DNA of 64,000 nt from Bacteroidales bacterium (GCA_023229505.1 JALNZD010000001.1:1-64000), one strand, 5' to 3'. Counted from the first letter of the stretch, positions 26,501-34,049 are shown. Numbers and translations are program-made. Notes: generated by a model not told the origin, from the letters alone.

Positions 26501-26888
26501 TTATGCCGGTATGCACAGTGTGGTAATGACCCTTTGGGATGTTGAAGATATCAGCAGCGGGAATATTATCGCGTCGTTTTATCAATTACTTGGTAAGGGT
26601 TATCATAAAGATGTAGCTTTGCGCCTGGCTAAACTGAACTACCTGGAGAAAACCAAATCAGAAATTGAATTGCACCCGGCTTTCTGGTCAGGTTTTGTTC
26701 TATATGGCAACAACCGGGGGTTCAGACAAGGCCAATATGATTTATACTTAATTTTGCTTTTTGTTTTAGGCGGCTTGATTATTTTCATTTCTTTTATCCT
26801 GACCAGAAGATACATTAAATTCAGGAAAAACTACAGGCGAATTGACATCGATTTACCCATCGAATTTCGGGCAAAAGACAGGCTTTGA
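23535..26888 (+). CDS. TPR-CHAT protease-like membrane protein 2
   Basis: 1117 residues, a tandem paralogue of the preceding gene with the same order. A signal-like hydrophobic N-terminus (about 9-28) leads into TPR repeats at about 45-510 (CYNKLGNYFYYKRIYDSAMA, SYLQNIGIIHLELCDYAKAE). The CHAT domain covers about 690-1050 with H917-F-A-M-H921 and S-A-C968-STGNG, then KGEGVLSLARAFTYAGMH and VVMTLWDVED. A transmembrane helix lies at about 1070-1090 (YLILLFVLGGLIIFISFIL) before a basic tail. The dyad is intact. The two paralogues differ most in the TPR region, which suggests different partners. The spacing to gene 1 is 50 bases, so they are probably co-transcribed. The 3' end overlaps mutS2 by 47 bases in another frame. 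Confidence 0.85.
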   Translation: MKSWYCLSPSMFRIYLEFIVLMCFVVQLRGQIYLDTHFLGHLAELKRENRFDEAIILLDLQLDSLRSIPNPKPAIENRLVKADIYRMNGQYRQSEDLLDSLHAFYFSSLATNEPLSGLYWTIQGTLFLTRGELEKGRSAIMQAIEIYSVSFGREDSLLAPCYNKLGNYFYYKRIYDSAMACYNKALELANNKSSNLEDRASYLQNIGIIHLELCDYAKAETCFLESLHLKETIYSPNSYSLGRIYLNLGRFYQGISALDKALFYIEKAERIYLRDGLQSHLELGSIYWNKGVICNILGDHEIAFTYLYNAKQIIESGVKGNNILLSPLFMDIGLAYDKNKEKDKAIVFYNSSLIGADAFLKAKIYRNLANLYLQEGDLKKAEEYFNKLPGIIKETSDIENPENALTFLYYGEFLIENGDERALEYLNKAFEIFSKSLGFHNRDVAASLQSIGDYYLKKDQLHLALSYYQKSLISISKSFTDTNILVNPSNQSLNTNLLLINILLQKAFCLNKFFYKNENVTFLISSVQTYLLCMDMIDQLRMAYRAENSQMLLSGDIYKIYKKAIDICLVTFGYTNDSVWLYKAFEISERGKSMVLLSELKDANAKKLGSIPEDLRKTEKEIKSNLYLYRNNIWEEENQSEPDENKLSYLRSNLLAYEMRYDSLLDHLERVYPDYFKLKYDPSVVSVAELQTILENDEVIIEYTLSEEYVYTFLISENHFEVRKAIIDSSFIQDIFAMRNNLDFLHVPDYSLQDYMDYQRTANKLYTILIEPVDNQLLRKRVIIIPDEELSYLSFESLIEAIVPSDTIEFRDLPYLINKCPISYAASSTILTLIKKGPRPVLRNGVLALAPSYDILKRSILANNKALAQHLNAGNDLPGAEWEVETILKIMKGKKLVGENATEAEFKKWASFYDILHFAMHTRIDDDNPLSSMLSFYPYGGGGEDGVLHTYEIYNLDLKGELAFLSACSTGNGKLQKGEGVLSLARAFTYAGMHSVVMTLWDVEDISSGNIIASFYQLLGKGYHKDVALRLAKLNYLEKTKSEIELHPAFWSGFVLYGNNRGFRQGQYDLYLILLFVLGGLIIFISFILTRRYIKFRKNYRRIDIDLPIEFRAKDRL

Positions 26889-29241
26889 CCAGATCAGGGA
26901 ACTTGTTGCGGCGCGTTGTATTTCGGAGATGGGCCGGCAGCGTGTCCTGCAGCTATCATTCAGCGCCGATTTTGACCTGGTCAGCCGCCTGCTGAAAGAA
27001 ACCAGAGAATTCCTCACTATCCTGGAAACAGGTCTCCCCTTCCCGGCGCAGGATTACCTTGACCTCTCCCCTGTTCTGTCTCGCATCCAGATACCCGGTA
27101 CTTACCTGTTACCCGAAGAGCTCGTCGATCTGCGCCTATCGCTGCGGACCATTTCCGGATGCCTGGCTTTCTTCCGGCTGACTGCTGCTCAAGCTTTCAC
27201 CCACCTCAAGGCATTAGCAGGTGACCTGGAGGTTCCAGGCCATATCCTTCGCGAAGCCGACCGGATCCTTGATGAGAAAGGCCATCTCCGCGACAGTGCC
27301 TCCCCGGACCTGGCCCGGATCAGGAAAGAGATGCGAAACAAAACGGTTGCCAGCGAAAAAATGATTGGCCAGCTACTTAATATGGCAAGAAATTCGGGCT
27401 GGACCTCCACTGATGCCGAAATCACCCTGAGTGACGGCAGGCTTGTGATACCGCTGCAGGCCACCCATAAACGCAAGATCAAGGGAATTATCCATGATGA
27501 ATCTGCCAGCGGGCAAACGGTTTACCTTGAGCCTGAGGCCTGCCTGGAAATCAACAATGAGGTCCGCGAACTGGAAAATGCCGAAAGGCGGGAAATCATT
27601 CATATCCTGCTTCTTTTCAGCGATTATATCAGGCCGGAAACGGGAACACTTCTGAAAGCTTACGATTTCCTTGGAGAAATGGATTTTATCCGCGCTAAAG
27701 CCCGCTTCGCCCTTGAGATAGAAGCCGATGAGCCTGTGCTCGTTCCAGGATCAGTTATTGATTGGGTAAATGCCCGTCACCCGCTTCTTTACCTGTCATT
27801 AACAGCCAAAACAAAAACAATTGTTCCACTGAATATCAGGCTTGATACAGAAGACAGAATCCTCATCATTACAGGTCCTAACGCAGGGGGAAAATCTGTC
27901 TGCCTGAAAACCGTCGGATTGATCCAGTATATGTTGCAAAACGGGTTATTAGTACCCATGGATCCTGACGCAAAAGCCGGCATTTTCGAAAATATTTTTA
28001 TCGACATAGGCGATGAGCAATCCCTTGAAAACGACTTGAGCACTTACAGCTCCCATTTGTTAAACCTGGCCTATTTTATCGGGAACTGTGGCCCCCGGAG
28101 TTTATTCCTCATCGATGAACTGGGAACGGGCACTGATCCATCGCTGGGTGGCGCCATTGCTGAGGCAGCGCTTGAGAAGCTCAGTGAAACAAAGGCTTTC
28201 GGGGTAGTAACTACCCACTATTCCAACCTGAAACTATTGGAAGGAAGAGTTCCTGGTGTCCTGAACGGGGCTATGCTGTTTGATACCAAACGCCTGCAGC
28301 CCTTATACATCCTGGCATCCGGAAAGCCCGGAAGTTCTTTCACTTTTGAAATCGCCCGCCGGATCGGGTTTCCGGAAGAGGTGATCCAGGTGGCCATTGG
28401 CAAAGCGGGAAAAACCCACCTCGACTTTGAGCAGCAGCTCCAGGAGGTGGAAACGGAAAAACTCCGGCTTGAAAAACAGCTTAAGGAATTTAAGGTCGCC
28501 GATGGTTTTCTCGGTGAACTGATTGAGAAATATGAGATCCTGAAGACAGAACTCGAAAAAACCCGTAAAGACATCCTGGAAAAAGCACGGCAGGAAGCGA
28601 GGGAAATACTTGAGCAGTCAAACAGGATCATCGAAAATACCATCAGGGAAATCCGGGAATCACAGGCTGAGAAGGAAAAAACGAAATCTGCCCGGTCAGA
28701 GATAGAAAAATACAGGCAAAGAATCATCATATCGTCAACAGAAGAAGAAAAAAAAGCCATTAAGCCTGAGAAAGCCAAAGGACTGCTGCCATGGAAGCCT
28801 GGTGATTGGGTTTCTATTGAAGGGCGGCAAAACCCGGGTGTAATTCAACGGATTAAAAATAATGAAGCCTTCGTTGATTTTGACGGGTTGAAGATTGCTT
28901 TACCCCTACAAAACTTACTACCTGCAAAGTCTCTTACCATAAAGCCGACAGGTTTAGGCTCCCCATTTATCCGTGATCTGAATGAAAAAGCTGTCAATTT
29001 TAAGCTCACTCTTGATCTCAGGGGACAAATGGCCGATGAGGCCCTGATGATGGTCCGAAAATACCTTGATGATGCCTATTTGCTAAGGATAAAGGAAGTC
29101 AGTATCCTTCACGGGAAGGGCGAAGGCATTCTCAGAAGAGTGATCCGGGACTATCTTTCTGATGTTGATGAAGTTATATCATTCGAAGATGAACAGCCCG
29201 ACCGGGGCGGGTCGGGAATCACCAGGGTCGTAGTCAAATAA
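26842..29241 (+). CDS. mutS2: Endonuclease MutS2
   Basis: 799 residues. The N-terminus TSIYPSNFGQKTGFDQIRELV is typical of MutS2. The MutS core ATPase shows Walker A GPNAGGKS at 345-352, LFLIDELGTGTDPSLGGAIA (Walker B) and a VVTTHYSNLKLL segment. A coiled-coil follows at about 520-650 (EKEKTKSARSEIEKYRQ). The C-terminal Smr nuclease domain has LDLRGQMADEAL and ILHGKGEGILRRVIRDYL. MutS2 acts on branched DNA to limit recombination, and in ribosome rescue in some bacteria; it is not a mismatch-repair protein. The start is TTG at 26842 inside the CHAT2 gene, chosen because conserved residues begin immediately after it; no ATG would keep that segment. Confidence 0.93.
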   Translation: MTSIYPSNFGQKTGFDQIRELVAARCISEMGRQRVLQLSFSADFDLVSRLLKETREFLTILETGLPFPAQDYLDLSPVLSRIQIPGTYLLPEELVDLRLSLRTISGCLAFFRLTAAQAFTHLKALAGDLEVPGHILREADRILDEKGHLRDSASPDLARIRKEMRNKTVASEKMIGQLLNMARNSGWTSTDAEITLSDGRLVIPLQATHKRKIKGIIHDESASGQTVYLEPEACLEINNEVRELENAERREIIHILLLFSDYIRPETGTLLKAYDFLGEMDFIRAKARFALEIEADEPVLVPGSVIDWVNARHPLLYLSLTAKTKTIVPLNIRLDTEDRILIITGPNAGGKSVCLKTVGLIQYMLQNGLLVPMDPDAKAGIFENIFIDIGDEQSLENDLSTYSSHLLNLAYFIGNCGPRSLFLIDELGTGTDPSLGGAIAEAALEKLSETKAFGVVTTHYSNLKLLEGRVPGVLNGAMLFDTKRLQPLYILASGKPGSSFTFEIARRIGFPEEVIQVAIGKAGKTHLDFEQQLQEVETEKLRLEKQLKEFKVADGFLGELIEKYEILKTELEKTRKDILEKARQEAREILEQSNRIIENTIREIRESQAEKEKTKSARSEIEKYRQRIIISSTEEEKKAIKPEKAKGLLPWKPGDWVSIEGRQNPGVIQRIKNNEAFVDFDGLKIALPLQNLLPAKSLTIKPTGLGSPFIRDLNEKAVNFKLTLDLRGQMADEALMMVRKYLDDAYLLRIKEVSILHGKGEGILRRVIRDYLSDVDEVISFEDEQPDRGGSGITRVVVK

Positions 29242-29467
29242 TTATAAAAGGGACTTAATTGACTTTGCATCCCTGAATTAAATTAATCGTTAAATGAAAA
29301 TATTTACCCGAAGCAATATATTATCCATGAGCGATATCTACCTTTAAAAAACACTACCTTTGTATATACCATTAAATTAAACATTATTTTAAGCGACTGA
29401 CAATCAACCATAAACCGACACCTATCATTCACCAACATAACTATTTTGATAACCAAAATCAGATCAT
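29242..29467 (+). promoter_or_regulatory. Promoter region of the carboxyltransferase genes
   Basis: A perfect Bacteroidetes -7 box TACCTTTG lies at 29355-29362, giving an expected start near 29369 and a leader of about 100 bases. No good TTTG -33 box is seen 19-20 bases upstream. The rest of the spacer is AT-rich without other recognisable sites. Confidence 0.5.
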
Positions 29468-31015
29468 ATGAGGCTTGCAAGAAAATCAACCGATTTAAAA
29501 AAGAGGATGCGAGATGCGTTAAAGGGAGGTGGCGATGAAGCGATCCAGAAGCAAAAAGCAACTGGTAAGCTAACTGCGAGGGAAAGGATCCTGGCCTTAC
29601 TCGATCCCAAATCATTTCACGAATACGACCTTTTTGTCGAGCATGCCGGAAAGGACTTTGATATGGATAAAAAGTACCTGCCGGGCGATGGTGTGATCAC
29701 GGGAACAGGTGTACTTTCAGGCCATCCGGTTTGCATTTTTGCCCAGGATTTCACGGTTGCCGGCGGTTCTCTTGGCTACATGCATGCGAAAAAGATCACT
29801 AAGATCATGGATCATGCCATGAAACTGAAAGTGCCTCTGATTGGCATCAATGATTCCGGAGGTGCCCGAATCCAGGAAGGGGTAAATTCCCTGGCCGGCT
29901 ACGGGGAAATCTTTTACCGGAACACATTGGCTTCGGGGGTAATTCCGCAGATTTCTGTCATCCTGGGGCCCTGCGCCGGGGGCGCAGTTTATTCCCCTGC
30001 CCTTACCGACTTCGTTTTTGTAGTGGATAAAATTTCCAAAATGTTCATCACTGGTCCTGAAGTCATAAAAGCCACCATTGGCGAAGAGATCTCCATGGAA
30101 GACCTTGGCGGTGCAAGAGTACATGCGGAAATTACCGGCAATGCGCATTTCTTTTCTAAAAGTGAACAGGAGTGTTTTGACCAGATCAAGCAGCTAATTA
30201 CTTTTATCCCCTGGAATAACGAAAAAAAGGCTGATTCTTTTCCAAAACGGCCGCCAAAGAGCAGAAGCTATAAAATTGATCAGATTATTCCACCCGACCC
30301 CAAGCAATCCTATGACGTCAGAGATGTGATAAAAGCATTGGCTGATGATTCTGAATTTCTTGAGGTTCAGGAATTATGGGCAAGGAATATTGTTATTGGC
30401 TTTGGGCGGGTTGACGGGGAGACTGTCGGTTTCGTGGCCAATCAGCCCTTATACCTTGCCGGTGTGCTTGATGTGGATTCATCAGATAAAGCAGCGAGGT
30501 TTATTCGCTATTGCGACGCTTTTAATGTACCGCTGGTCACCTTGGTTGACCTTCCAGGTTATCTTCCCGGCATCGACCAGGAACATTCCGGTGTCATCAG
30601 GCATGGGGCAAAATTATTATACGCCTATTCTGAAGCAACTGTTCCTAAGATTACGGTGATTCTGCGGAAAGCTTACGGCGGAGGATATATCGCCATGTGT
30701 TCACACCATCTGAAGGCCGATTTCGTATTTGCGTGGCCGACTGCTGAAATTGCTGTTATGGGGCCTGAGGGCGCTGCCAATATTATCTTCCGCACTGAGA
30801 TCAAAAATTCTGATAACCCGGAGGCAACCAGGAAGGTTAAAATCAAAGAGTACAAAGAAAAGTTTGCCAACCCTTACGTTGCTGCGGCCTACGGCTATAT
30901 CGACGCGGTCATCGAACCTCCCGAAACCAGGAGTATCCTGGTTCATGCCTTACATATCAGCTCTCAGAAACAAGAGATCCCACCTAAGAAAAAGCATGGT
31001 ATTCCTCCATTCTAA
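29468..31015 (+). CDS. Acyl-CoA carboxylase carboxyltransferase subunit (propionyl/methylmalonyl-CoA type)
   Basis: 515 residues with both halves of the carboxyltransferase domain. The N-terminal half shows KLTARERILALLDPKSF, GLVTVDGPV-like GTGVLSGHPVCIFAQDFTV, INDSGGARIQEGV and GPCAGGAVYSPAL. The C-terminal half shows VDLPGYLPGIDQEHSGVIRH, KAYGGGYIAM and MGPEGAANIIF. The family moves the carboxyl group between carboxybiotin and propionyl-CoA or acetyl-CoA, or works in methylmalonyl-CoA decarboxylase. A small biotin carrier follows 10 bases later, but no biotin carboxylase and no decarboxylase membrane subunit is here, so forward or reverse use cannot be told. In fermenting Bacteroidales the enzyme usually belongs to propionate formation. 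Confidence 0.92.
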   Translation: MRLARKSTDLKKRMRDALKGGGDEAIQKQKATGKLTARERILALLDPKSFHEYDLFVEHAGKDFDMDKKYLPGDGVITGTGVLSGHPVCIFAQDFTVAGGSLGYMHAKKITKIMDHAMKLKVPLIGINDSGGARIQEGVNSLAGYGEIFYRNTLASGVIPQISVILGPCAGGAVYSPALTDFVFVVDKISKMFITGPEVIKATIGEEISMEDLGGARVHAEITGNAHFFSKSEQECFDQIKQLITFIPWNNEKKADSFPKRPPKSRSYKIDQIIPPDPKQSYDVRDVIKALADDSEFLEVQELWARNIVIGFGRVDGETVGFVANQPLYLAGVLDVDSSDKAARFIRYCDAFNVPLVTLVDLPGYLPGIDQEHSGVIRHGAKLLYAYSEATVPKITVILRKAYGGGYIAMCSHHLKADFVFAWPTAEIAVMGPEGAANIIFRTEIKNSDNPEATRKVKIKEYKEKFANPYVAAAYGYIDAVIEPPETRSILVHALHISSQKQEIPPKKKHGIPPF

Positions 31016-31025
31016 TCCAATAATC

Positions 31026-31373
31026 ATGACAGAACAAAAAGATATTCATATAGATCCAGTGGAGGAGCAAGTATTCGATTCTTTCCAATTAGATGATGTC
31101 AATTATGAGACAATTTTAACGGAAAAATTTAAGCATAGAAAAACCTTCCAGGAACCAGACCCTAAGAAGATCTTAGCCTTTATACCCGGAAAAATCAAAA
31201 AAGTCCATGTAAAAAAGAAGAGTAAGGTTAAGGAAGGAGATATCCTCTTAGTACTTGAAGCTATGAAAATGAACAACAACATTTTCTCACCCATGAAAGG
31301 AACCATTAAAGAAGTTTATGTCACAGCCGGGCTTTCTGTGTCAAAAGGCGCTTTACTGGTAGAATTCAAGTAA
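31026..31373 (+). CDS. Biotin carrier (biotin/lipoyl attachment) protein
   Basis: 115 residues from the ATG at 31026. The frame is open about 100 codons further upstream, but that part lies inside the carboxyltransferase gene and is a shadow. The C-terminal half is a biotinyl domain: IPGKIKKVHVKKKSKVKEGD, VLEAMKM with biotin-accepting Lys81, then MKGTIKEVYVTAGLSVSKGALLVEF. The N-terminal half (about 1-45) is acidic and may dock on the carboxyltransferase. It is the mobile carrier of the carboxylase whose carboxyltransferase gene ends 10 bases before. It converges with engB, five bases from its end. Confidence 0.9.
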   Translation: MTEQKDIHIDPVEEQVFDSFQLDDVNYETILTEKFKHRKTFQEPDPKKILAFIPGKIKKVHVKKKSKVKEGDILLVLEAMKMNNNIFSPMKGTIKEVYVTAGLSVSKGALLVEFK

Positions 31374-31378
31374 TGATT

Positions 31379-31993
31379 TTAAGCTGGCTCAGACTGAAAC
31401 AGTTTATTGGTTTTTTCAATAAAAGACAGGATTTCTCCCTTACCTAAATTTGAATGGGCAGATGACAGTATAAAGGGTGGAAGTTCTTCCCAGTCATTTA
31501 AAAGTTCTCTTTTATAGACCTCGAAATTAGAGGCAAGCTGATTTGTCGAAAGTTTATCAGTTTTGGTGAGTACCAGGGTGAAATGCAGTTGTTTTTCGCC
31601 AAACCAGTTTATTACTTTCCGGTCGCTGTCCTGCATTGACAATCTTGAATCAACCAGTAGAAAAGTTGACATCAGGTTTGACCGTTTTAACAGGTATTGT
31701 TCGATTACCTGCTCCCATTGTTTTCTTTTAGCCTTGGCTGCGTGGGCATAACCATAACCCGGAAGATCTACAAGATACCATTCCTCATTGATTAAAAAAT
31801 GGTTAATGAGCTGCGTTTTGCCAGGGGTGGAAGAGGTTTTAGCCAGCATTTTCTGGCCTGTTAACATATTTATCAGAGATGATTTACCAACATTTGACCT
31901 GCCGATAAATGCATATTCAGGCAAAAGCGGCTTCGGGCACTGGCTGAAATCTATGCTGCTGACTATAAACTCGGCCTTTATAGAAATTCCCAC
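31379..31993 (-). CDS. engB: Ribosome-biogenesis GTPase EngB (YsxC/YihA)
   Basis: 204 residues. G1 is GRSNVGKSS at 31-39, G3 is DLPGYGYA, G4 is TKTD and a G5-like SSAHSNLG lies near the end. Length is normal. The GTPase assists assembly of the large ribosomal subunit and is essential in many bacteria. The start codon is GTG, one base after the stop of the acyltransferase gene upstream, so translation is probably coupled. A downstream ATG would remove the conserved beta-strand AEFIVSSIDFSQCP, so I keep the GTG. Confidence 0.95.
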   Translation of the reverse strand: MGISIKAEFIVSSIDFSQCPKPLLPEYAFIGRSNVGKSSLINMLTGQKMLAKTSSTPGKTQLINHFLINEEWYLVDLPGYGYAHAAKAKRKQWEQVIEQYLLKRSNLMSTFLLVDSRLSMQDSDRKVINWFGEKQLHFTLVLTKTDKLSTNQLASNFEVYKRELLNDWEELPPFILSSAHSNLGKGEILSFIEKTNKLFQSEPA

Positions 31994-31994
31994 T

Positions 31995-32927
31995 TTACTC
32001 CTCTCTTTTGTAAGTAGCTATATGCCTGTCTATCTTGAATACATATATATCGCTGATGGTAACAATGATACCTGTTTCCTCAACATCTCCGAATCCGCGG
32101 TTTAAAGCAGTTCCAAACGTCTTCATGGTTGATGACAGGCTCATATATGCATTCACCAAAGGAGGGACATTTTCATTCTGGGCCCTGACCTTTTGCACCA
32201 GGATTTTGTAATTCTCCTCATAAGTTGACCCGGTAAAGATGCTTTCCAGGTAATTTTTATCATGACGGATAGGCAATGATTCAATTGGTACCAATAGCTG
32301 GTCAGGATCAGGAAAAAATCTCTGCAGGAAATACAATACAAGATCCCTGGCAAAATGATCATACTGGGGATACATGGTTACCTTGCCGAAGAGGTATTTA
32401 TTCCCGGGATTATCAATTACGATGGCACCAAGACCATCCCAGAGGTTATCAAGTGAATACATCCCTTTCCTGAAATTGAACTGCGGCTGGTAATTAGGCT
32501 GAACGAATGATCTGCCCAGTTCAATGCTCCAGGGAAGGTACTCCTTAATAAATTTAGGTGAAAATTTAAAAAGTTCCGCCGTCGGGGAGAGCACTTCACC
32601 GTTTTTATCGAACTGGAAGTTTCTGCCCTGGGCAAAACGATATCCTCCTACAATTTCCTTCTCTTCAGGGTTCCAAACGATAAGCTGCCGGAATGGTTTA
32701 TCTCCCAGGTCAAATTCATCAATATCAATTTCATTTCCTGTACCGCCTCCGGAGTCTTTGAAAGTAATCTCCCTGAGTCTGCCTAACTCTCTCATAAGAT
32801 TCGGCGAATCCCTGTAATCGAATATGTAAATCAGATTATTACCATTATTCGTTTTCCTTACAAATTTTTCCGGTGTCAGTTCGGCTTCAAGCAAGGTTTT
32901 GTCAACCGGTGGAATGACTGTCTTCAT
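31995..32927 (-). CDS. glsB: GNAT-type N-acyltransferase, probable glycine lipid synthase GlsB
   Basis: 310 residues of the hemolysin/OlsB-like acyltransferase group: NLMRELGRLREITFKDSGGG, DIDEFDLGDKPFRQLIVWNP, EIVGGYRFAQG, and SIELGRSFVQPNYQP. In Bacteroides thetaiotaomicron the homologous pair GlsB/GlsA makes N-acyloxyacyl-glycine lipids; GlsB attaches the first 3-hydroxy fatty acid to glycine. The gene directly upstream encodes the matching O-acyltransferase, the same pair in tandem. The amino acid used could differ (ornithine, glycine, serine lipids are known), so the substrate is inferred. The two genes are separated by about 20 bases and form an operon that continues into engB. Confidence 0.75.
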   Translation of the reverse strand: MKTVIPPVDKTLLEAELTPEKFVRKTNNGNNLIYIFDYRDSPNLMRELGRLREITFKDSGGGTGNEIDIDEFDLGDKPFRQLIVWNPEEKEIVGGYRFAQGRNFQFDKNGEVLSPTAELFKFSPKFIKEYLPWSIELGRSFVQPNYQPQFNFRKGMYSLDNLWDGLGAIVIDNPGNKYLFGKVTMYPQYDHFARDLVLYFLQRFFPDPDQLLVPIESLPIRHDKNYLESIFTGSTYEENYKILVQKVRAQNENVPPLVNAYMSLSSTMKTFGTALNRGFGDVEETGIIVTISDIYVFKIDRHIATYKREE

Positions 32928-32947
32928 AAAGTATTATTTATGCAGTA

Positions 32948-33871
32948 TCAAAATATAAAATCCTGATCGGGATTAGTTTCAAGTTTGTAAACATGCTCAC
33001 GAAGAAGCGATGCCCATTGCTGGTCTGTTTTGCTTTTATCGAAAACACTGATTGGTATTGGTTTCCCGAATGTGATCGGGATCACATTATTTTTGAATTT
33101 ATACATTTGATCCACCAGGAACAGCATTTCAATGTTTGCTTTAATGCCTATTCTCTTCCTCAGATTGGCCAGATTATAAAAGAAATTCGTGTTCCTGCCT
33201 GAGATAAAAACAGGGATAATATCGCGTCCTGAGGCTTTGGCTTTTGTCAGAAATGTTTTTTTCCATTCGACATCCATAATAATCCCCGAGTGCTTCCTGG
33301 ATACAAGCCCGGCAGGAAAGTACAGGATAAGCATGTTGGAGGAAAAGGTTTCGTTGAATATCCTGATATTGTCGGCATTGCTGCCATGTTTGTTGATAGG
33401 GATGAACAGTTCATAGAGGTTGGGAAGGTTCATCAGCAGGTCGTTAACTGGAAAGATGACATCTTTTTTTATTTTTCCTGCCTCGTGCAGCAGTGCAATC
33501 CCATCCATTCCCCCCAGGGGATGGTTGGAAGCGATCAGAAACCTTCCTTCCTGATCTATAACCGGTGGATTAATCACCCTAGTAGTGACCTGAAAGCCTT
33601 CGAGGATTGCCTGGACATAATCCAATCCCCACTTGTTCCTGTTCTTATAAATAAAATCATTTAACTCATCCTGATGGATGATTCTTCCCAACAACCGAAA
33701 AACAAAGCCTGGTATGCTTTTAGCCATACGGGGGTTTTTTGCACGAAATACCCCCTCGATATCAATAAACTTGTCCGAAATAACAGGCAGTTCTTCCCTT
33801 AATTTTCGATGAACCATAGATTCCATAAACATTGTTTCCAGAACAAATTTAATCAATATTTCAATTTTCAT
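32948..33871 (-). CDS. glsA: PlsC-type O-acyltransferase, probable glycine lipid enzyme GlsA
   Basis: 307 residues from the ATG at 33871. The frame is open 56 codons further up, but that part runs into the mraZ promoter and looks non-coding. The acyltransferase motif is ASNHPLGGMDGIALL, where His and Asp are separated by five residues (HX5D) in place of the usual four. Later come INKHGSNADNIRIFNE, ILYFPAGLVSRKHSG and a C-terminal IPITFGKPIP. The family transfers acyl chains to hydroxyl groups; with GlsB next to it, the likely product is a di-acylated amino-acid lipid. The gene diverges from the dcw cluster. Confidence 0.72.
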   Translation of the reverse strand: MKIEILIKFVLETMFMESMVHRKLREELPVISDKFIDIEGVFRAKNPRMAKSIPGFVFRLLGRIIHQDELNDFIYKNRNKWGLDYVQAILEGFQVTTRVINPPVIDQEGRFLIASNHPLGGMDGIALLHEAGKIKKDVIFPVNDLLMNLPNLYELFIPINKHGSNADNIRIFNETFSSNMLILYFPAGLVSRKHSGIIMDVEWKKTFLTKAKASGRDIIPVFISGRNTNFFYNLANLRKRIGIKANIEMLFLVDQMYKFKNNVIPITFGKPIPISVFDKSKTDQQWASLLREHVYKLETNPDQDFIF

Positions 33872-34006
33872 GATTTGTCTTGATAATTCTAGTATTACAC
33901 TGTGCTCAACCGCCTCCTTCTGCCTGATTATATGATTGCTCCACAATAATTTATATGATTTAAACTGAAAATTGTTAATAAAAAATGAAACCTTGTTAGT
34001 TAAAAA

Positions 34007-34036
34007 GTGGTAAAAGGTGGTAAAATGTGGTAAAAC
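34007..34036 (+). promoter_or_regulatory. Putative MraZ operator, three 10-base repeats
   Basis: GTGGTAAAAG (34007-34016), GTGGTAAAAT (34017-34026) and GTGGTAAAAC (34027-34036) are three perfect tandem copies of GTGGTAAAA with a period of 10 bases, one helical turn. MraZ in other bacteria binds three or more direct repeats with a GTG/TGGG core spaced about 10 bases in front of its own gene. The site lies just upstream of the -7 box, where bound MraZ would block polymerase. Confidence 0.75.
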
Positions 34037-34041
34037 CAATC

Positions 34042-34049
34042 TATATTTA
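34042..34049 (+). promoter_or_regulatory. mraZ (dcw cluster) -7 box
   Basis: TATATTTA fits TAnnTTTG except for the last base. Its position, about 20 bases before the TTG start of mraZ, gives a very short leader. The -33 region is occupied by the MraZ-type repeats, which supports regulation at this point. Confidence 0.45.

Noticed and set aside
30729..31025. N-terminal extension of the biotin carrier
   Set aside because: It lies inside the carboxyltransferase gene in another frame, is Arg/Leu-rich and lacks any domain; the ATG at 31026 gives a normal carrier length.
33872..34039. Longer N-terminus for the GlsA-like acyltransferase
   Set aside because: The extension would run through the mraZ promoter and its repeats, and begins in low-complexity AT-rich sequence.
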